Below are positions 25,593 through 35,422 of a DNA stretch of 64,000 nt, piece by piece. Source of the stretch: Verrucomicrobiaceae bacterium UBA7681 (GTDB taxonomy: Bacteria > Verrucomicrobiota > Verrucomicrobiia > Verrucomicrobiales > Verrucomicrobiaceae). The position numbers were made by a program, and so were the translations under genes. Under the pieces are notes generated by a model. It worked only from the letters and a program-made list of their open reading frames with translations, searched no databases and was not told where the DNA came from. How positions within the stretch are numbered: the first letter of the stretch is position 1; every line of letters starts with the position of its first letter. The stretch covers positions 203,857 to 267,856 of the forward strand of contig DLGZ01000065.1 in NCBI GenBank assembly GCA_002482965.1, written 5' to 3'.

Positions 25593-27173
25593 ATGCCAAC
25601 TCTCCAAAATCTTCTAGCGTCTGGATATTTCGCCAGAGAATTGCCTCCCAGTTTTTCCACCGCCTCATTCGCTAATGCGGTGACTGGGCCAAACGATGGA
25701 TTGGTCGCCCAAATATCAACCGTAGCCGGCTCGCCTCGATACGCGGAAATGTGTGTTCACAACATGGTCCGCAGCGGCGGTCTTCGGAGACATCTTGGAA
25801 TTCCGAATCCAGTTCATTACTCGCGCCAGTGTTCGTTCATTGTTCAACATTGGGCGGCGTTGCAGCAAAGCGCCCACCGCTCTCCATTTTCGCTAACGAA
25901 GCCTGTGGACACGGGAGCAGAGAGGGCAATCACGGGATCTCATGATTTCACAGCTAGAACGATGCGCCGGGCAGAATTAAGGGCCTCAGGGCGTTTTCTT
26001 ATTCACGCTGACATCAACCGATTCTACCCCTCAGTTTACACCCACTCGATTCCATGGGCAATCGAAGGGAAGAATGTGGTCAAACAGGCAAAGGCAACAA
26101 ATATTCTCAATACAATTTGGTCTGATAGATTGGATACCAATACACGCAATATGAACGATCAGCAGACGGTGGGTATACCCATTGGACCAGACACCTCTTT
26201 GTTGCTCGCCGAGTGTGTTCTGGCCGCAGTCGACGAAGAGCTTAATCAAACTATTCCCGGCTTGCGGGGGATTCGCTTTATCGATGATTATGAGTTTGTA
26301 ACCAACAAGCGCTCCGAAGCTGAGGTGGTCGTAAGCACCTTACAATCTATTTTGAGTAAATTTGAATTAGCACTCAATCCGACAAAGACACAAATCATCG
26401 AATTGCCGCACCCAATCGAACCGTTGTGGACCTCACGTCTCAGAACTTTCGTCTTTAGAGACGCTGGCACCAAGGGACAGCGGACAGATCTCACCGCCTA
26501 TTTCGACAACGTTTTTGCTCTGGCAAGGGGTGCCCCAGACGAAACAATTTTCAAGTATGCCATTCCACGACTTAACGCTGTGGATCTAGCTCCCGACAAC
26601 TGGCAGATTTTCCAATATCTTCTCAGCCAATGTGCTCGTTGTGAACCAGCGTGCCTGCCTCAGGTTTGTGATCAAATATTTTACTATCAGTCGAACCAAG
26701 GCTTGGCCGTGGACATTCCACTTTGGACCGTTTGCCTTGAACAAACCATCCTTGAACGATTGCCCTTGGGACAAGCCAGCGAAGCGCTTTGGGCACTATG
26801 GATGATGCGGTGCCTTGGCATCAGCATGTCTGAATCTGTGGTGTCCGCCATCGATACTTGCGATGATTCTCCCGTAGCACTGATGGCGTTGAGCATGTCC
26901 AGCTATGACTTTTGGAATGAGGCGTCCTTTCCTCGACTTCAGGCATTTGCCGAACCATCGGAACTATTCGGGAGGCATTGGCTTCTCTGTTACGAGTCCA
27001 ATAAGCAAGGGTGGCTGACTCCGCCATCAGGAGTGGATTCCCTCGGTGCGCATCCTCAATTCGACTTTTTGCGTAGCCAAAATGTGTCGTTCTTCAATAT
27101 CAATGCACTCCCGCGCATACTCAGCCGGTACGTTCCCGGATCAGGCGGTGGAGGCGGGAGCGGTGAATACTAG
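25593..27173 (+). CDS. Defence-type (unassigned group) reverse transcriptase
   Basis: This 526-residue protein has reverse-transcriptase motifs in order: GGLRRHLGIPNPVHY (about 62-76); motif A HADINRFYPSVYTHSIPW with D140; motif B QTVGIPIGPDTSLLLAE (about 191-207); motif C IRFIDDYEF with D231-D232; then LALNPTKTQII. The usual Y of YxDD is F here. The C-terminal 250 residues are helical with a Gly-rich end. No maturase, integrase or RNase H domain is visible, and no intron or msr-like RNA is obvious. This fits the unknown-group/DRT antiviral enzymes, but the exact class is not assigned. It converges on the Gabija-like pair (79-bp gap). Confidence 0.85.
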   Translation: MPTLQNLLASGYFARELPPSFSTASFANAVTGPNDGLVAQISTVAGSPRYAEMCVHNMVRSGGLRRHLGIPNPVHYSRQCSFIVQHWAALQQSAHRSPFSLTKPVDTGAERAITGSHDFTARTMRRAELRASGRFLIHADINRFYPSVYTHSIPWAIEGKNVVKQAKATNILNTIWSDRLDTNTRNMNDQQTVGIPIGPDTSLLLAECVLAAVDEELNQTIPGLRGIRFIDDYEFVTNKRSEAEVVVSTLQSILSKFELALNPTKTQIIELPHPIEPLWTSRLRTFVFRDAGTKGQRTDLTAYFDNVFALARGAPDETIFKYAIPRLNAVDLAPDNWQIFQYLLSQCARCEPACLPQVCDQIFYYQSNQGLAVDIPLWTVCLEQTILERLPLGQASEALWALWMMRCLGISMSESVVSAIDTCDDSPVALMALSMSSYDFWNEASFPRLQAFAEPSELFGRHWLLCYESNKQGWLTPPSGVDSLGAHPQFDFLRSQNVSFFNINALPRILSRYVPGSGGGGGSGEY

Positions 27174-27252
27174 CTACTTCAGCGCTGGCGATTGTTTAAT
27201 CATCGCCCAGGGCTCGACCAGGATGCCTTCGGCAAAGTGGGAGCGGCAGGAA

Positions 27253-29064
27253 TCAAGCTGCACACGATTCGGTCACCTCAGCGATCACATCGTAATCGAA
27301 ACGGTGGTTTGCAAGGGAGATGGTTGTCTGTCTCTCCACGCCCCTGTTATCTAGCCGCCGCTCAGAGATCAGATGAAGATTTTTCCTGGCCCTTGAACAG
27401 ACCACATAGAGCAGCTTTTTCGCACTGTCCTGACCGTCTGTAAAATGTGGCACCATGCCTTCCAGCAGAGCATACGAAATCACGGCATCATACTCGTCGC
27501 CTTTGATTCCGTGAATCGTCGAGACGGTAATCCCGCCCCGGTTTCCAAACACTTTTCGGAAATTGCTCAATTCGCCGATGAAGCCAGCTCCATCACTGGT
27601 CAACCTCTCGATCCTGCTGCGGGCACTCTCGAAAAAAGCTGCATGATGCTCCTTCAGCATGGCATTCATTTCTATGTTGCAACCAAGCTGCAGGCATAGC
27701 TGGTGAAAAAAGGCCTCTAAATATGCCAATCCATCTTCCTCTTCGATTTTGATACTGTTGCAATGGCGAAGCAACATTTTCGATGTTAAGCCGTCAGTGG
27801 AAAATCCGGAGGCCGCCAGGTCAACTAGAATTTCATTAGCCCAGCGCTTTCGGCGAATGAACATCGCTGGCGATGCTGTTGTGAGCGCCAGTCGACACAT
27901 TTTGTACCAGAAATTATCCAGATCCCTGCCGAAAGGAATGAGCCCGGGGCCATCGAAATCATATTCGGGCAGACGCGTCACCAGTTGACGCGTCATGCTT
28001 GCCAATGAAACCCACCAGGGTGCCAGGATGCATACTTCATGAGGTGCTATGCCAACGACCTCAATATTGTAACGCACCAATCTGACGATCTCCTCATGAA
28101 GCGCATCCAGCTGAACTGTGTCGATGAAGGAAATCTTGCTCGGATAGTCTCGATGTGGCGAGGCAGATTCGATCGTCGTATCGAACACATTGAATTCGCT
28201 AAAATAATCTACGACGCGCTCTGACGACCTGTAGTTCTTTGAAAGTTCCATCTCATTGATAGTGATGTCTGCCATTCTTTCGAAATCGGCGACGGGTATC
28301 GGGTAGCCCCCAAGCGAACCGTAAATCGACTGGTTTGGATCGCCGACGACAAAAATAGTCGACTCGCCTTGGCTGGCTTTGACAATTGCCGCAATGATTG
28401 AGTACTGGATCGACTTGGTATCCTGATATTCGTCAACCAAGACCTTAGAAAATATCTTCCCCAGAATCATGCTCATCAAGGGCTGTTCTTGAATCAGCTG
28501 ATATGCATAATAGAGCATCAACTCGAAATCGATCTGCCCATTGTCAGACAGAATCTTTAAGTAATCGCTCAACACCTGCTTCACACTGTCCAATCTCCAG
28601 CTGTTCGTGCAGGCATATTTAATACCTGTTTCCGTGTAATAGAATTCGCAATCGCGGAACTGGATGCGGGGATTCGTATATTGGCTGCAAAGATCAGTTA
28701 TTAGCTGTTCAGAAGAATAGGAATTAATGACCCTGAAGCCATTTTTTAATTTTTCGTGGTAGATTCCGTATGGTTTTAAAATCCACTCCAGGCAGAATGA
28801 GTGAATTGTTCCAATCCACAGTTGTGATGCATCCACGCCGAGAAGATCAATGCGTTCGTGGATCTCGTCAGCAGCGCGATGGGTGTAGGTAATTCCCACT
28901 ATGCGTTTCTTGTCACTGGTAAGACACGACAGCTCATACGCGATCTTGTAAGTCAGGGTCCGCGTTTTGCCGCTGCCGGGACACGCAATAAGGAAGACAT
29001 TGCCGTCGCTCCTGACGGCGGCATCCTGCTCAGGATCGAGCTGATCTTCGGTCCAGACGAACAT
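27253..29064 (-). CDS. gajB: GajB-like UvrD/PcrA-type SF1 helicase
   Basis: This 603-residue helicase has all main SF1A motifs: GSGKT (30-34), GITYTHRAADEI, VLVDEYQDT (211-216), VVGDPNQSIYGS (239-250), LSKNYRSS, ITVSTIHGIKGDEYDAV and LLYVVCSRARKNL. It starts 2 bp after the stop of an OLD-family nuclease gene, the defining Gabija arrangement (GajA then GajB). It is longer than the well-studied GajB (about 490 residues). In Gabija, GajB is thought to sense DNA ends or nucleotides and activate GajA. Naming rests on gene pairing and motifs, not on alignment. Confidence 0.85.
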   Translation of the reverse strand: MFVWTEDQLDPEQDAAVRSDGNVFLIACPGSGKTRTLTYKIAYELSCLTSDKKRIVGITYTHRAADEIHERIDLLGVDASQLWIGTIHSFCLEWILKPYGIYHEKLKNGFRVINSYSSEQLITDLCSQYTNPRIQFRDCEFYYTETGIKYACTNSWRLDSVKQVLSDYLKILSDNGQIDFELMLYYAYQLIQEQPLMSMILGKIFSKVLVDEYQDTKSIQYSIIAAIVKASQGESTIFVVGDPNQSIYGSLGGYPIPVADFERMADITINEMELSKNYRSSERVVDYFSEFNVFDTTIESASPHRDYPSKISFIDTVQLDALHEEIVRLVRYNIEVVGIAPHEVCILAPWWVSLASMTRQLVTRLPEYDFDGPGLIPFGRDLDNFWYKMCRLALTTASPAMFIRRKRWANEILVDLAASGFSTDGLTSKMLLRHCNSIKIEEEDGLAYLEAFFHQLCLQLGCNIEMNAMLKEHHAAFFESARSRIERLTSDGAGFIGELSNFRKVFGNRGGITVSTIHGIKGDEYDAVISYALLEGMVPHFTDGQDSAKKLLYVVCSRARKNLHLISERRLDNRGVERQTTISLANHRFDYDVIAEVTESCAA

Positions 29065-29066
29065 TT

Positions 29067-31202
29067 CTAAAAACGATCCATGATTGGGTTGATAACGTCA
29101 GAGGGAAAAGCGGCAAGCGTTTGATTCCTCAACTGAACAAAGTCAATTAGACCATAGCTAAAATCATCAATGGTCTCTTTGTACGCATTGATTTCGGCTG
29201 CGGTAAGTTGCTGGTTCTGGACGATCTTTTCCACCCGGTAACTCAAAATATTGACCCACACTCGGTCCGTAAGAAGCGGCTTGGCGAAAAATATTGCATC
29301 CAAAATGTAGTCCGGAATGGTAGTCCGATAGTCTATCATTCTGCTTAACAGCAAGGCAAACCAGCCCTTGCCCTTGTTTTCGGCAATCGTCAGTGCCCGG
29401 CGACCATACTGTGTTACATCCTGGGATTCTAGTTGCGTCCTTGCGCCGACAATGGTTGCTGCATCGGCATACACCTCGCCAAGCACACTGACAACCTTTG
29501 CGGCATTGCCAGCCGCGATGAAGTCCACCTCAAAAGTGTGATGCGCGAAGGTGAGTCCGATCCAAGAATTCCCCTGCGCAAATGTTTCAAGCGCAAATTT
29601 TCTCCGAATACCGCTTTGTTGGGAAGCCAGGCATTTGGCTTTGAGTTTCTTGATTTCGTCCGAATCTCTGACGTTCGGAGTGGTGTCAATTATTGCGGTA
29701 TCAAGGTCAGTAACGACTGCGCACCTTTTCCTGATCCTGTCATCATGAAACAGAACAGCAACATTCTGGAAACCCGTGCTGCGTATGTTGATCAAACTGA
29801 TCCCCAGCTCATCCAGGCTGATGCCGAGCACTTTCTTTACAAGGATGGGGATCAGGATTTCCTCAGCATCTCCTTCTATTAAAATGACGCTTTTGGCAAA
29901 CAGCAGATTGCTTCGCACTGCGTCCAGGTATCTCTGTGTAACATTGATCTGACCGTCTGTCAGGCCAGTCGAAGGCTGATATGCCTCGCAGACTGGGGAC
30001 TGTCTTCCGAGAATGTTCATATTGCGAACATTGCTCACTTCGGAGATCTGAGTGGAATGCGTAGAGTATATGATCTGTGTATTCGCGAAGTTGAGCTTGT
30101 CGAAAAGCGTTTTCTGAATGTGCGTGTGGATGTGCGCCTCGGGCTCCTCGATGATGAGGAAATTTGCGAATGATTGCTTGGTTTGCTGGTATTTGAATTC
30201 CAGGAGCTTCAAGGTCAAGAAAATCAAATTTGCACCACCGAGACTCAGATCATTGATTCCGCCTTCGTGCCCGTCATCAGCCTCTCCAACGTAGAGTTTC
30301 AGCGATTGGAAGAGCTTGTCTGCATCATTGGAGAGGTCGGATTTGATAGAAAGTGCCGCTGGCGAATATGTCTCACCGGCAGTTCCTCTTATGGTGTCGG
30401 CAATATCGGATTGGAGCGTCCGCACGTCCTGAAGACTCTCGATGGAAGCATTCAGTTCCCGGACCATGGTTGTAATGGGCACTAGCGCCGCCGGGTCGAT
30501 TGCTCCGCTCTTGCTTTTAAGCAATGTCAAAAGAGGATTCGTCCTGTTGTTGTGGAATTCCGCTACCACGTCCCGCAGTGCCTGAATATATGTAAAACAG
30601 ATCTCCTGGAAAATCGAGAATCCCGCTGGAACGCGAGCGCCGAGAATCGGATTCTCAAGCTCCCTGCTGGGGACCGCAGTTTCAAAATCACCCACCAGTG
30701 CCTTATATACTGCGTCATCGTTGAAATCGGCAGAGCTTCTTCCTGTGATAACTGGCTCATAATCTGCAATCGTGATGGCTTGTCGAATGCCGTCCAGAGC
30801 GTCGTGGTCGCCGTCCTCAGTTCTCGACAGTGCTGCCCTGATCTCCGCCTTGGGCCGAAAGATCAGATTGTATGTGGCGCGCTCGATTGAGGCACCGCTA
30901 ACATCTGCGGTCCCGTGCAGGAATAGGGACTGTACCGATTCATCGGCCGAGATCTCATCGAACTCAATGCTGATAATGATCCAGTGGCCTCTCCATTCAC
31001 CCAAGGCACGGCAGAAGTCGCCCTGTTCCAGTCGAACAGCCGAACGCCGCATGTTTTCATCCAGTAGCAGTCGAAGCGCACGAAAGATGTTCGTTTTTCC
31101 CGAGCCGTTTTCGCCGATAATGGTGTTAATTCCCTTGTTGAACACCAATTTCGTATTCCTGAAATTGCGATAGTTTACGAGGGAGAGCTTTGAGATGTGC
31201 AT
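29067..31202 (-). CDS. gajA: GajA-like OLD-family ATPase/TOPRIM nuclease
   Basis: This 711-residue protein has an ABC-type ATPase head: YRNFRNTKLVF, GENGSGKT (30-37), a signature region NDLSLGGANLIFL, Walker B FLIIEEPEAHIHTHIQ and a downstream STHSTQISEV. A TOPRIM domain follows (SVILIEGDAEEILIPILVKK, AVVTDLDTAI) with the acidic residues needed for metal-dependent DNA cutting. A C-terminal extension of about 150 residues makes it longer than classic GajA (about 580). Immediately followed by the helicase gene. Phage defence by nicking DNA when nucleotides fall is the known role of the family. Confidence 0.87.
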   Translation of the reverse strand: MHISKLSLVNYRNFRNTKLVFNKGINTIIGENGSGKTNIFRALRLLLDENMRRSAVRLEQGDFCRALGEWRGHWIIISIEFDEISADESVQSLFLHGTADVSGASIERATYNLIFRPKAEIRAALSRTEDGDHDALDGIRQAITIADYEPVITGRSSADFNDDAVYKALVGDFETAVPSRELENPILGARVPAGFSIFQEICFTYIQALRDVVAEFHNNRTNPLLTLLKSKSGAIDPAALVPITTMVRELNASIESLQDVRTLQSDIADTIRGTAGETYSPAALSIKSDLSNDADKLFQSLKLYVGEADDGHEGGINDLSLGGANLIFLTLKLLEFKYQQTKQSFANFLIIEEPEAHIHTHIQKTLFDKLNFANTQIIYSTHSTQISEVSNVRNMNILGRQSPVCEAYQPSTGLTDGQINVTQRYLDAVRSNLLFAKSVILIEGDAEEILIPILVKKVLGISLDELGISLINIRSTGFQNVAVLFHDDRIRKRCAVVTDLDTAIIDTTPNVRDSDEIKKLKAKCLASQQSGIRRKFALETFAQGNSWIGLTFAHHTFEVDFIAAGNAAKVVSVLGEVYADAATIVGARTQLESQDVTQYGRRALTIAENKGKGWFALLLSRMIDYRTTIPDYILDAIFFAKPLLTDRVWVNILSYRVEKIVQNQQLTAAEINAYKETIDDFSYGLIDFVQLRNQTLAAFPSDVINPIMDRF

Positions 31203-31553
31203 TGATCAGGTTGCCTTTTGTGGTCTGTTGGGTAGGTGTGCAGCCTTGAGCCTTGCCAGAGTTAAAAATTCTGTGGTATCGTAGTCGGCACACCCTTTAA
31301 GGCAACGGCGATATTTTTCGCAACCGACGTGCCATCGGGCTCAATCAGAATGCGCCTTTTTAAAGCACTCGCAGCTTTGTTGAGATTTCGCATAGTGCTC
31401 TCTTTGCCTCTGCGATTTTCTCGCGCACCTCAGGCGATATTGTCCGCTTTCCCTTCTTCGACTTGCTCCCTCATCCGAGCACATGACTGCGCGGCCAAGC
31501 CAAATCAAGACTGGAGATAAAAAATGTTGCCTGACCGAGCGGCGAGACTTGAA
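31203..31553. other. Divergent intergenic region between gajA and lexA
   Basis: These 351 bases separate the two defence operons. Minus-strand fragments are seen, including a 43-residue frame (MRNLNKAASALKRRILIEPD...) and, in another frame without an ATG, KRTISPEVREKIAEAKRA, which resembles short basic proteins. They look like debris, and no complete gene is supported. The promoters of both operons must lie here or overlap the SOS box at its right end. Confidence 0.5.
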
Positions 31554-31573
31554 TACTGTAAATGGTTACAGTA
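31554..31573 (+). promoter_or_regulatory. SOS box (LexA operator) upstream of lexA
   Basis: TACTGTAAATGGTTACAGTA is a perfect palindrome with an 8-bp half-site and the exact CTG-N10-CAG / TACTGT-N8-ACAGTA form of E. coli LexA boxes. It lies 30 bp before the lexA ATG at 31604. A weak -35-like TTGCCT is at 31527. The LexA encoded here has the E. coli-type recognition helix SPNAAxxHLKALAxKG, so self-regulation is expected. Confidence 0.92.
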
Positions 31574-31603
31574 GGATCCGCAAAAATGCGGGATAAAAAT
31601 GCA

Positions 31604-32221
31604 ATGACTAAACGCCAGGAGGAAGTTCTCGGTTTTATCGAGGACTTCGTTAAAGAGCGGAGTTTTGCGCCCATCTTGCAGGAGATTTGTGATCATTTTG
31701 GCTTCAAGAGTCCGAACGCGGCGAGCGACCATCTCAAAGCTCTGGCAAAGAAAGGCTACGTCGCGTGGTCCCCGAACTCGCCGCGCTCAATCCAATTGCT
31801 CGTGCGGCGTGCGGGCAGGCCCGGAAGGACAGACATGGTGACGGTTCCTCTGCTGGGACGGATCGCGGCAGGCCATCCCATTTTTGCATTGGAGAACGTG
31901 GAGGACCATTTGGAACTGCCAAGGCAGCTTTTTCGTGGACGGAAGCTGTTTGCTCTGAAAGTGCAGGGCGACAGCATGACTGGGGCGGGTATCTTCGAGG
32001 GCGATCTTGCCATTCTCGCCGCACAGCCTGATTTTGAAAACGGGCAGATCGCCGCCGTAGTGGTGGATGAAGAAGCCACGCTTAAGCGTCTCTATCGCAC
32101 CTCCAGGGGACTGCGATTGAAGGCAGAGAATCCGGCTTTCCCGGATCGTGTCGTTTCTTCGGAGGCGGCGCGAAGCTGTCGCCTCGCAGGCATTCTGGTG
32201 GGAACCATTCGACGTTTCTGA
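31604..32221 (+). CDS. lexA: LexA-type SOS repressor
   Basis: This 205-residue protein is close in length and layout to E. coli LexA (202). It has a winged helix with SPNAASDHLKALAKKG (about 36-51), cleavage site A89-G90 (RIAAGHP), catalytic Ser124 (GDSM) and Lys161 (EEATLKRL), each shifted by five from E. coli. RecA-stimulated self-cleavage should relieve repression. ATG 31604 is chosen because the protein then begins like LexA (MTKRQEEVLGFI); the frame start at 31562 falls inside the operator. The next gene starts 3 bases after its stop, so LexA heads a restriction-modification operon. Confidence 0.93.
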   Translation: MTKRQEEVLGFIEDFVKERSFAPILQEICDHFGFKSPNAASDHLKALAKKGYVAWSPNSPRSIQLLVRRAGRPGRTDMVTVPLLGRIAAGHPIFALENVEDHLELPRQLFRGRKLFALKVQGDSMTGAGIFEGDLAILAAQPDFENGQIAAVVVDEEATLKRLYRTSRGLRLKAENPAFPDRVVSSEAARSCRLAGILVGTIRRF

Positions 32222-32224
32222 GCC

Positions 32225-35200
32225 ATGCCAGCCGCCGCCCTCAGTGATGCAGCCTTGGATCGTCTGAATACTCTGGCGCGACGCTTTGGTTGCCCGAAGC
32301 TCATCCCCTTGCGACGCAAGGAGATGAAGCCGGAGCATATCCAATACCTCGACTTGCTGCCGGAGCGTGACTTGTCCGGGGCCACGCCGCTGCCACAGGC
32401 GGTGGCGGAGTTTCAGGGCCGGGCGGTCCTTTATTTTCTGGATGGCACTGCCAGTGCGCCTTTGCCACAGCAGTTGCAGGATTTGCAACAGCTACTCGCC
32501 AATCGTGGGGAGCACGCTGTTCTTGCCGTGTCGCGGCCTGGAGATCTGACCCTGTATCCACTGAATTTGGACCGAAAAGAACTGCTATCCGGGCGCTTTG
32601 ATGTGGTGCAAGTCAGGGATGAGCGCGCGCCTTTTTTGTTTCAAGAATTGGCCTCCGGCAGCAGGGTCATCGAAGGGCGCATGACGGAGGCCGACCCCGT
32701 ATTTTCAGAGATTCACCGACTGATGTCGAATGCCTCACTCGCTCTGGCGGGAGAGGAGGGTGAGGGACCATTGGATGGGCTGACGGTTCTCTCCATGACG
32801 GGCAGGGCGTTGTTTTTCCGCTTTCTTATGGATCGCCGTATCGTTGATGTGGATGATCTGCCCTCTCCGCTACGCAGCGGAGGGCTTCAGGGAATTTTCT
32901 CATCGGCGGAAAGTGCTGCTCAAATCTCCGTCTGGCTGGATGAGACGTTCAATGGCGACCTGCTGCCTCTGGTGGAGGCGATCACAAAGCAGACACCAAC
33001 ACGCGAGCGGAAGGAGCTTTATCTCCAAGCGTATCAAGAGGCGGAAAAATTGACGGATGGCGCGGTATTTCTTCATCTGGAAGCAATCCTGAAAGGCTAC
33101 GAGGCTGTCTCAAAAAACCATGTGCAGATGATGTTGCCAGGAGCTGTGGACTGGACGGATCTGAACTTCCGCCACATACCTGTGGGCGTGCTCAGTCAGG
33201 TGTATGAGTCTTTTAGCCACCAGTGGGATTCGGACGCCGCCCGTGCAGACAGCGTTCATTACACGCCAAAGAATCTAGCGAAGCTGCTGGTGGATCAGGC
33301 ATTGGCCGGCTTGGATGAGCCGCATCGGGCCAAAGTGCTCGATCCCGCGTGCGGAGCGGGCGTGTTCCTCGTGCTGGCCTTTCGCGAGATCGTACGCCGG
33401 CGCTGGGAAAAGGATCGCAAGGAGCAAGGTGATGATGCGAAGCGCCCCGGCAAAGCAGTCATCCATGAAGTGCTCTATAAGCAGCTCTGCGGTTTCGATG
33501 TCAGTGAACCCGCCTTGCGCCTCGCTGCTCTCGGCCTCTACGTCACCGCCATCGAACTGAATGAGATCACCAAACCCTTGTCCGAATTGCACGCACCCGC
33601 TGCTCTCAAGAACCTTGTGCTATTCAACTTTGCACCCAAGGACGGTGCTGAACGCAAGCGCGGCTTTGTGCTGGGCAGTCTGGGGGATGATGTGGACAAA
33701 TCCTTTGACGGTCAGTTTGATGCCGTGATCGGCAATCCGCCATGGACACGCGATACTTTGAAGCAGGGAGATAAAGCTGGCACACCTGATGACAAGAAAA
33801 GGCGGAAAGACACAGATCGTATTTTCACCGCCATCGGGAGGAGGGTTCTGTTAGCGTCTGGACTGAATGTGGAGGCTGCCTCATATGAGAGTCCGGGCGG
33901 TGTTCCCGACGTGCCATTTATCTGGCGGGCGACGGAATGGGCCAAGCCCGGCGGGGTGATAGCCTATGCGTTGGATGCGAGGCTTATCCTAAGCCAATCG
34001 AAAATTAGCAAAGCTGCACGAGACGCAATTTTCAAAACTGTCATGGTAACCGGTATTCTGAACGGTTCGGATTTAGAGAAAACGGCCGTTTGGGAAACAA
34101 TTGATGAACCTTGGCTTCTTTTGTGGGCAAGGAACACAAAACCCGACATTGAACATGCGGCTTTCAATTTGCTGACGCCCGTGCGTGAGAACTCATTTAG
34201 CAGCAGAGGCGATTTTCGGCTGGATTATCAGGCCGCCTATCCTGTTCCGGTGCGATCAGTCATCCATCGTGGCTGGCTGCTCAAAGCTCTGGCAATGGGC
34301 ACGATGCTGGATGTGGAGGTAATGGAGAAAATCGAGCAAGCTCGAACCAGACAAACGGTTGGATCATTCTGGAGCGGCAAACTGCAAAGCTGCCAAGGAT
34401 TCGGCTTCAAATCACGCAACAAGCCACCGCCTGATTGGCTGCTGGGTTTATCCGTGTTTGTGGTGCCGACGGATGAAACGCTTTTCGATAAGAAAAGGAA
34501 ATTATCCACCTACGAGGAGACCTATGGAAAAGCACCGCTGGAATGCCCTCGGCAACAAGAGAACTACAAGCACCCGCTTGTACTGGTGGCACGCACGCCA
34601 AGGGAAGGCAGAGACACCCCCAAAGCCTACAGGGAGCTACATGAAGATGTCTGTTTTGACCAGTATCATTATGGCTATTCTGCCGCTTGCCGCAAAGACG
34701 GCAAACTGTTGACTGCGATAATTCACGTCATCGTTCATAGCGAGTTGTTTCGGCATTACTGCTACATGCGTAGCGCCTACATCGGTGCAAAGCACCGAAT
34801 CATAACCAAGGAGGATGTTGATTCGTTTCCCTTCCCCATCCTCGAAGAACTCACAGATGATGATCGCAACAAAGCCTTGGAACTTGCATCATTAATCGAC
34901 GCTCGCAGCACGATCAACTGGAAGTCCGTGGACAATTTTGTATGTGGTCTCTTTGGGTTGTCTGCCTCTGATGCTGAGGTGGTCCACGAGACCGTCGAGC
35001 ATAATGGCCCCTATCAGAAAACGCGTGGGCTTGCCGCACAGCCGCCAGACAGTAATGCACTATCCTCGTTTGCTTCCTGCCTTGGGCGCGCCTTGCAGCC
35101 TTTGTTCAAGATCGTGAAACAGAAGGTGCGAGTCCAAGCGGTGGATCAAAAAAACGGCGAATGGAATCCGCCGTGGCGGTTTGTGACCGTTCTGCTCGAA

Positions 35201-35422
35201 GGAGATACTTTCGAGCCTACACCGGCGTTCATTGCGAAGCTGATGCGCGTCGCTTCTGAAACCTCAGCAAGCAGGGTGGTCATGCCGGTGCCAAGTGGTG
35301 GCCTAGTGATGGGGCTGCTGAATCAACGCCGTTTCTGGACTCGCAGTCGAGCGCGGCTCTGCGCGCTTCATCTGGCCGGGGAGCACTTGGACAAGAACTT
35401 TCCCCTGCCGAGCCGTCCATGA
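32225..35422 (+). CDS. N6-adenine DNA methyltransferase of the lexA operon
   Basis: This 1065-residue protein has an Eco57I/HsdM-like methylase core. A SHQWDSDAARADSVHYTPKNLAKLLVD lead-in is followed by the AdoMet site DPACGAGVF (373-381) and catalytic NPPW (504-507). The N-terminal 320 residues are mostly helical and unidentified. The region after about 680 probably holds target recognition (KLQSCQGFGFKSRNKPP, YIGAKHRIITKEDVDSFPFP). It lacks an obvious nuclease motif of its own. It overlaps the next gene by 4 bases, so modification and cutting are likely split between two proteins. The recognition sequence is unknown; it also resembles PglX-like enzymes in size. Confidence 0.88.
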   Translation: MPAAALSDAALDRLNTLARRFGCPKLIPLRRKEMKPEHIQYLDLLPERDLSGATPLPQAVAEFQGRAVLYFLDGTASAPLPQQLQDLQQLLANRGEHAVLAVSRPGDLTLYPLNLDRKELLSGRFDVVQVRDERAPFLFQELASGSRVIEGRMTEADPVFSEIHRLMSNASLALAGEEGEGPLDGLTVLSMTGRALFFRFLMDRRIVDVDDLPSPLRSGGLQGIFSSAESAAQISVWLDETFNGDLLPLVEAITKQTPTRERKELYLQAYQEAEKLTDGAVFLHLEAILKGYEAVSKNHVQMMLPGAVDWTDLNFRHIPVGVLSQVYESFSHQWDSDAARADSVHYTPKNLAKLLVDQALAGLDEPHRAKVLDPACGAGVFLVLAFREIVRRRWEKDRKEQGDDAKRPGKAVIHEVLYKQLCGFDVSEPALRLAALGLYVTAIELNEITKPLSELHAPAALKNLVLFNFAPKDGAERKRGFVLGSLGDDVDKSFDGQFDAVIGNPPWTRDTLKQGDKAGTPDDKKRRKDTDRIFTAIGRRVLLASGLNVEAASYESPGGVPDVPFIWRATEWAKPGGVIAYALDARLILSQSKISKAARDAIFKTVMVTGILNGSDLEKTAVWETIDEPWLLLWARNTKPDIEHAAFNLLTPVRENSFSSRGDFRLDYQAAYPVPVRSVIHRGWLLKALAMGTMLDVEVMEKIEQARTRQTVGSFWSGKLQSCQGFGFKSRNKPPPDWLLGLSVFVVPTDETLFDKKRKLSTYEETYGKAPLECPRQQENYKHPLVLVARTPREGRDTPKAYRELHEDVCFDQYHYGYSAACRKDGKLLTAIIHVIVHSELFRHYCYMRSAYIGAKHRIITKEDVDSFPFPILEELTDDDRNKALELASLIDARSTINWKSVDNFVCGLFGLSASDAEVVHETVEHNGPYQKTRGLAAQPPDSNALSSFASCLGRALQPLFKIVKQKVRVQAVDQKNGEWNPPWRFVTVLLEGDTFEPTPAFIAKLMRVASETSASRVVMPVPSGGLVMGLLNQRRFWTRSRARLCALHLAGEHLDKNFPLPSRP

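Noticed and set aside
31562..31603. Upstream start for LexA at 31562
   Set aside because: That ATG lies inside the SOS box; ATG 31604 gives the normal LexA N-terminus and length.
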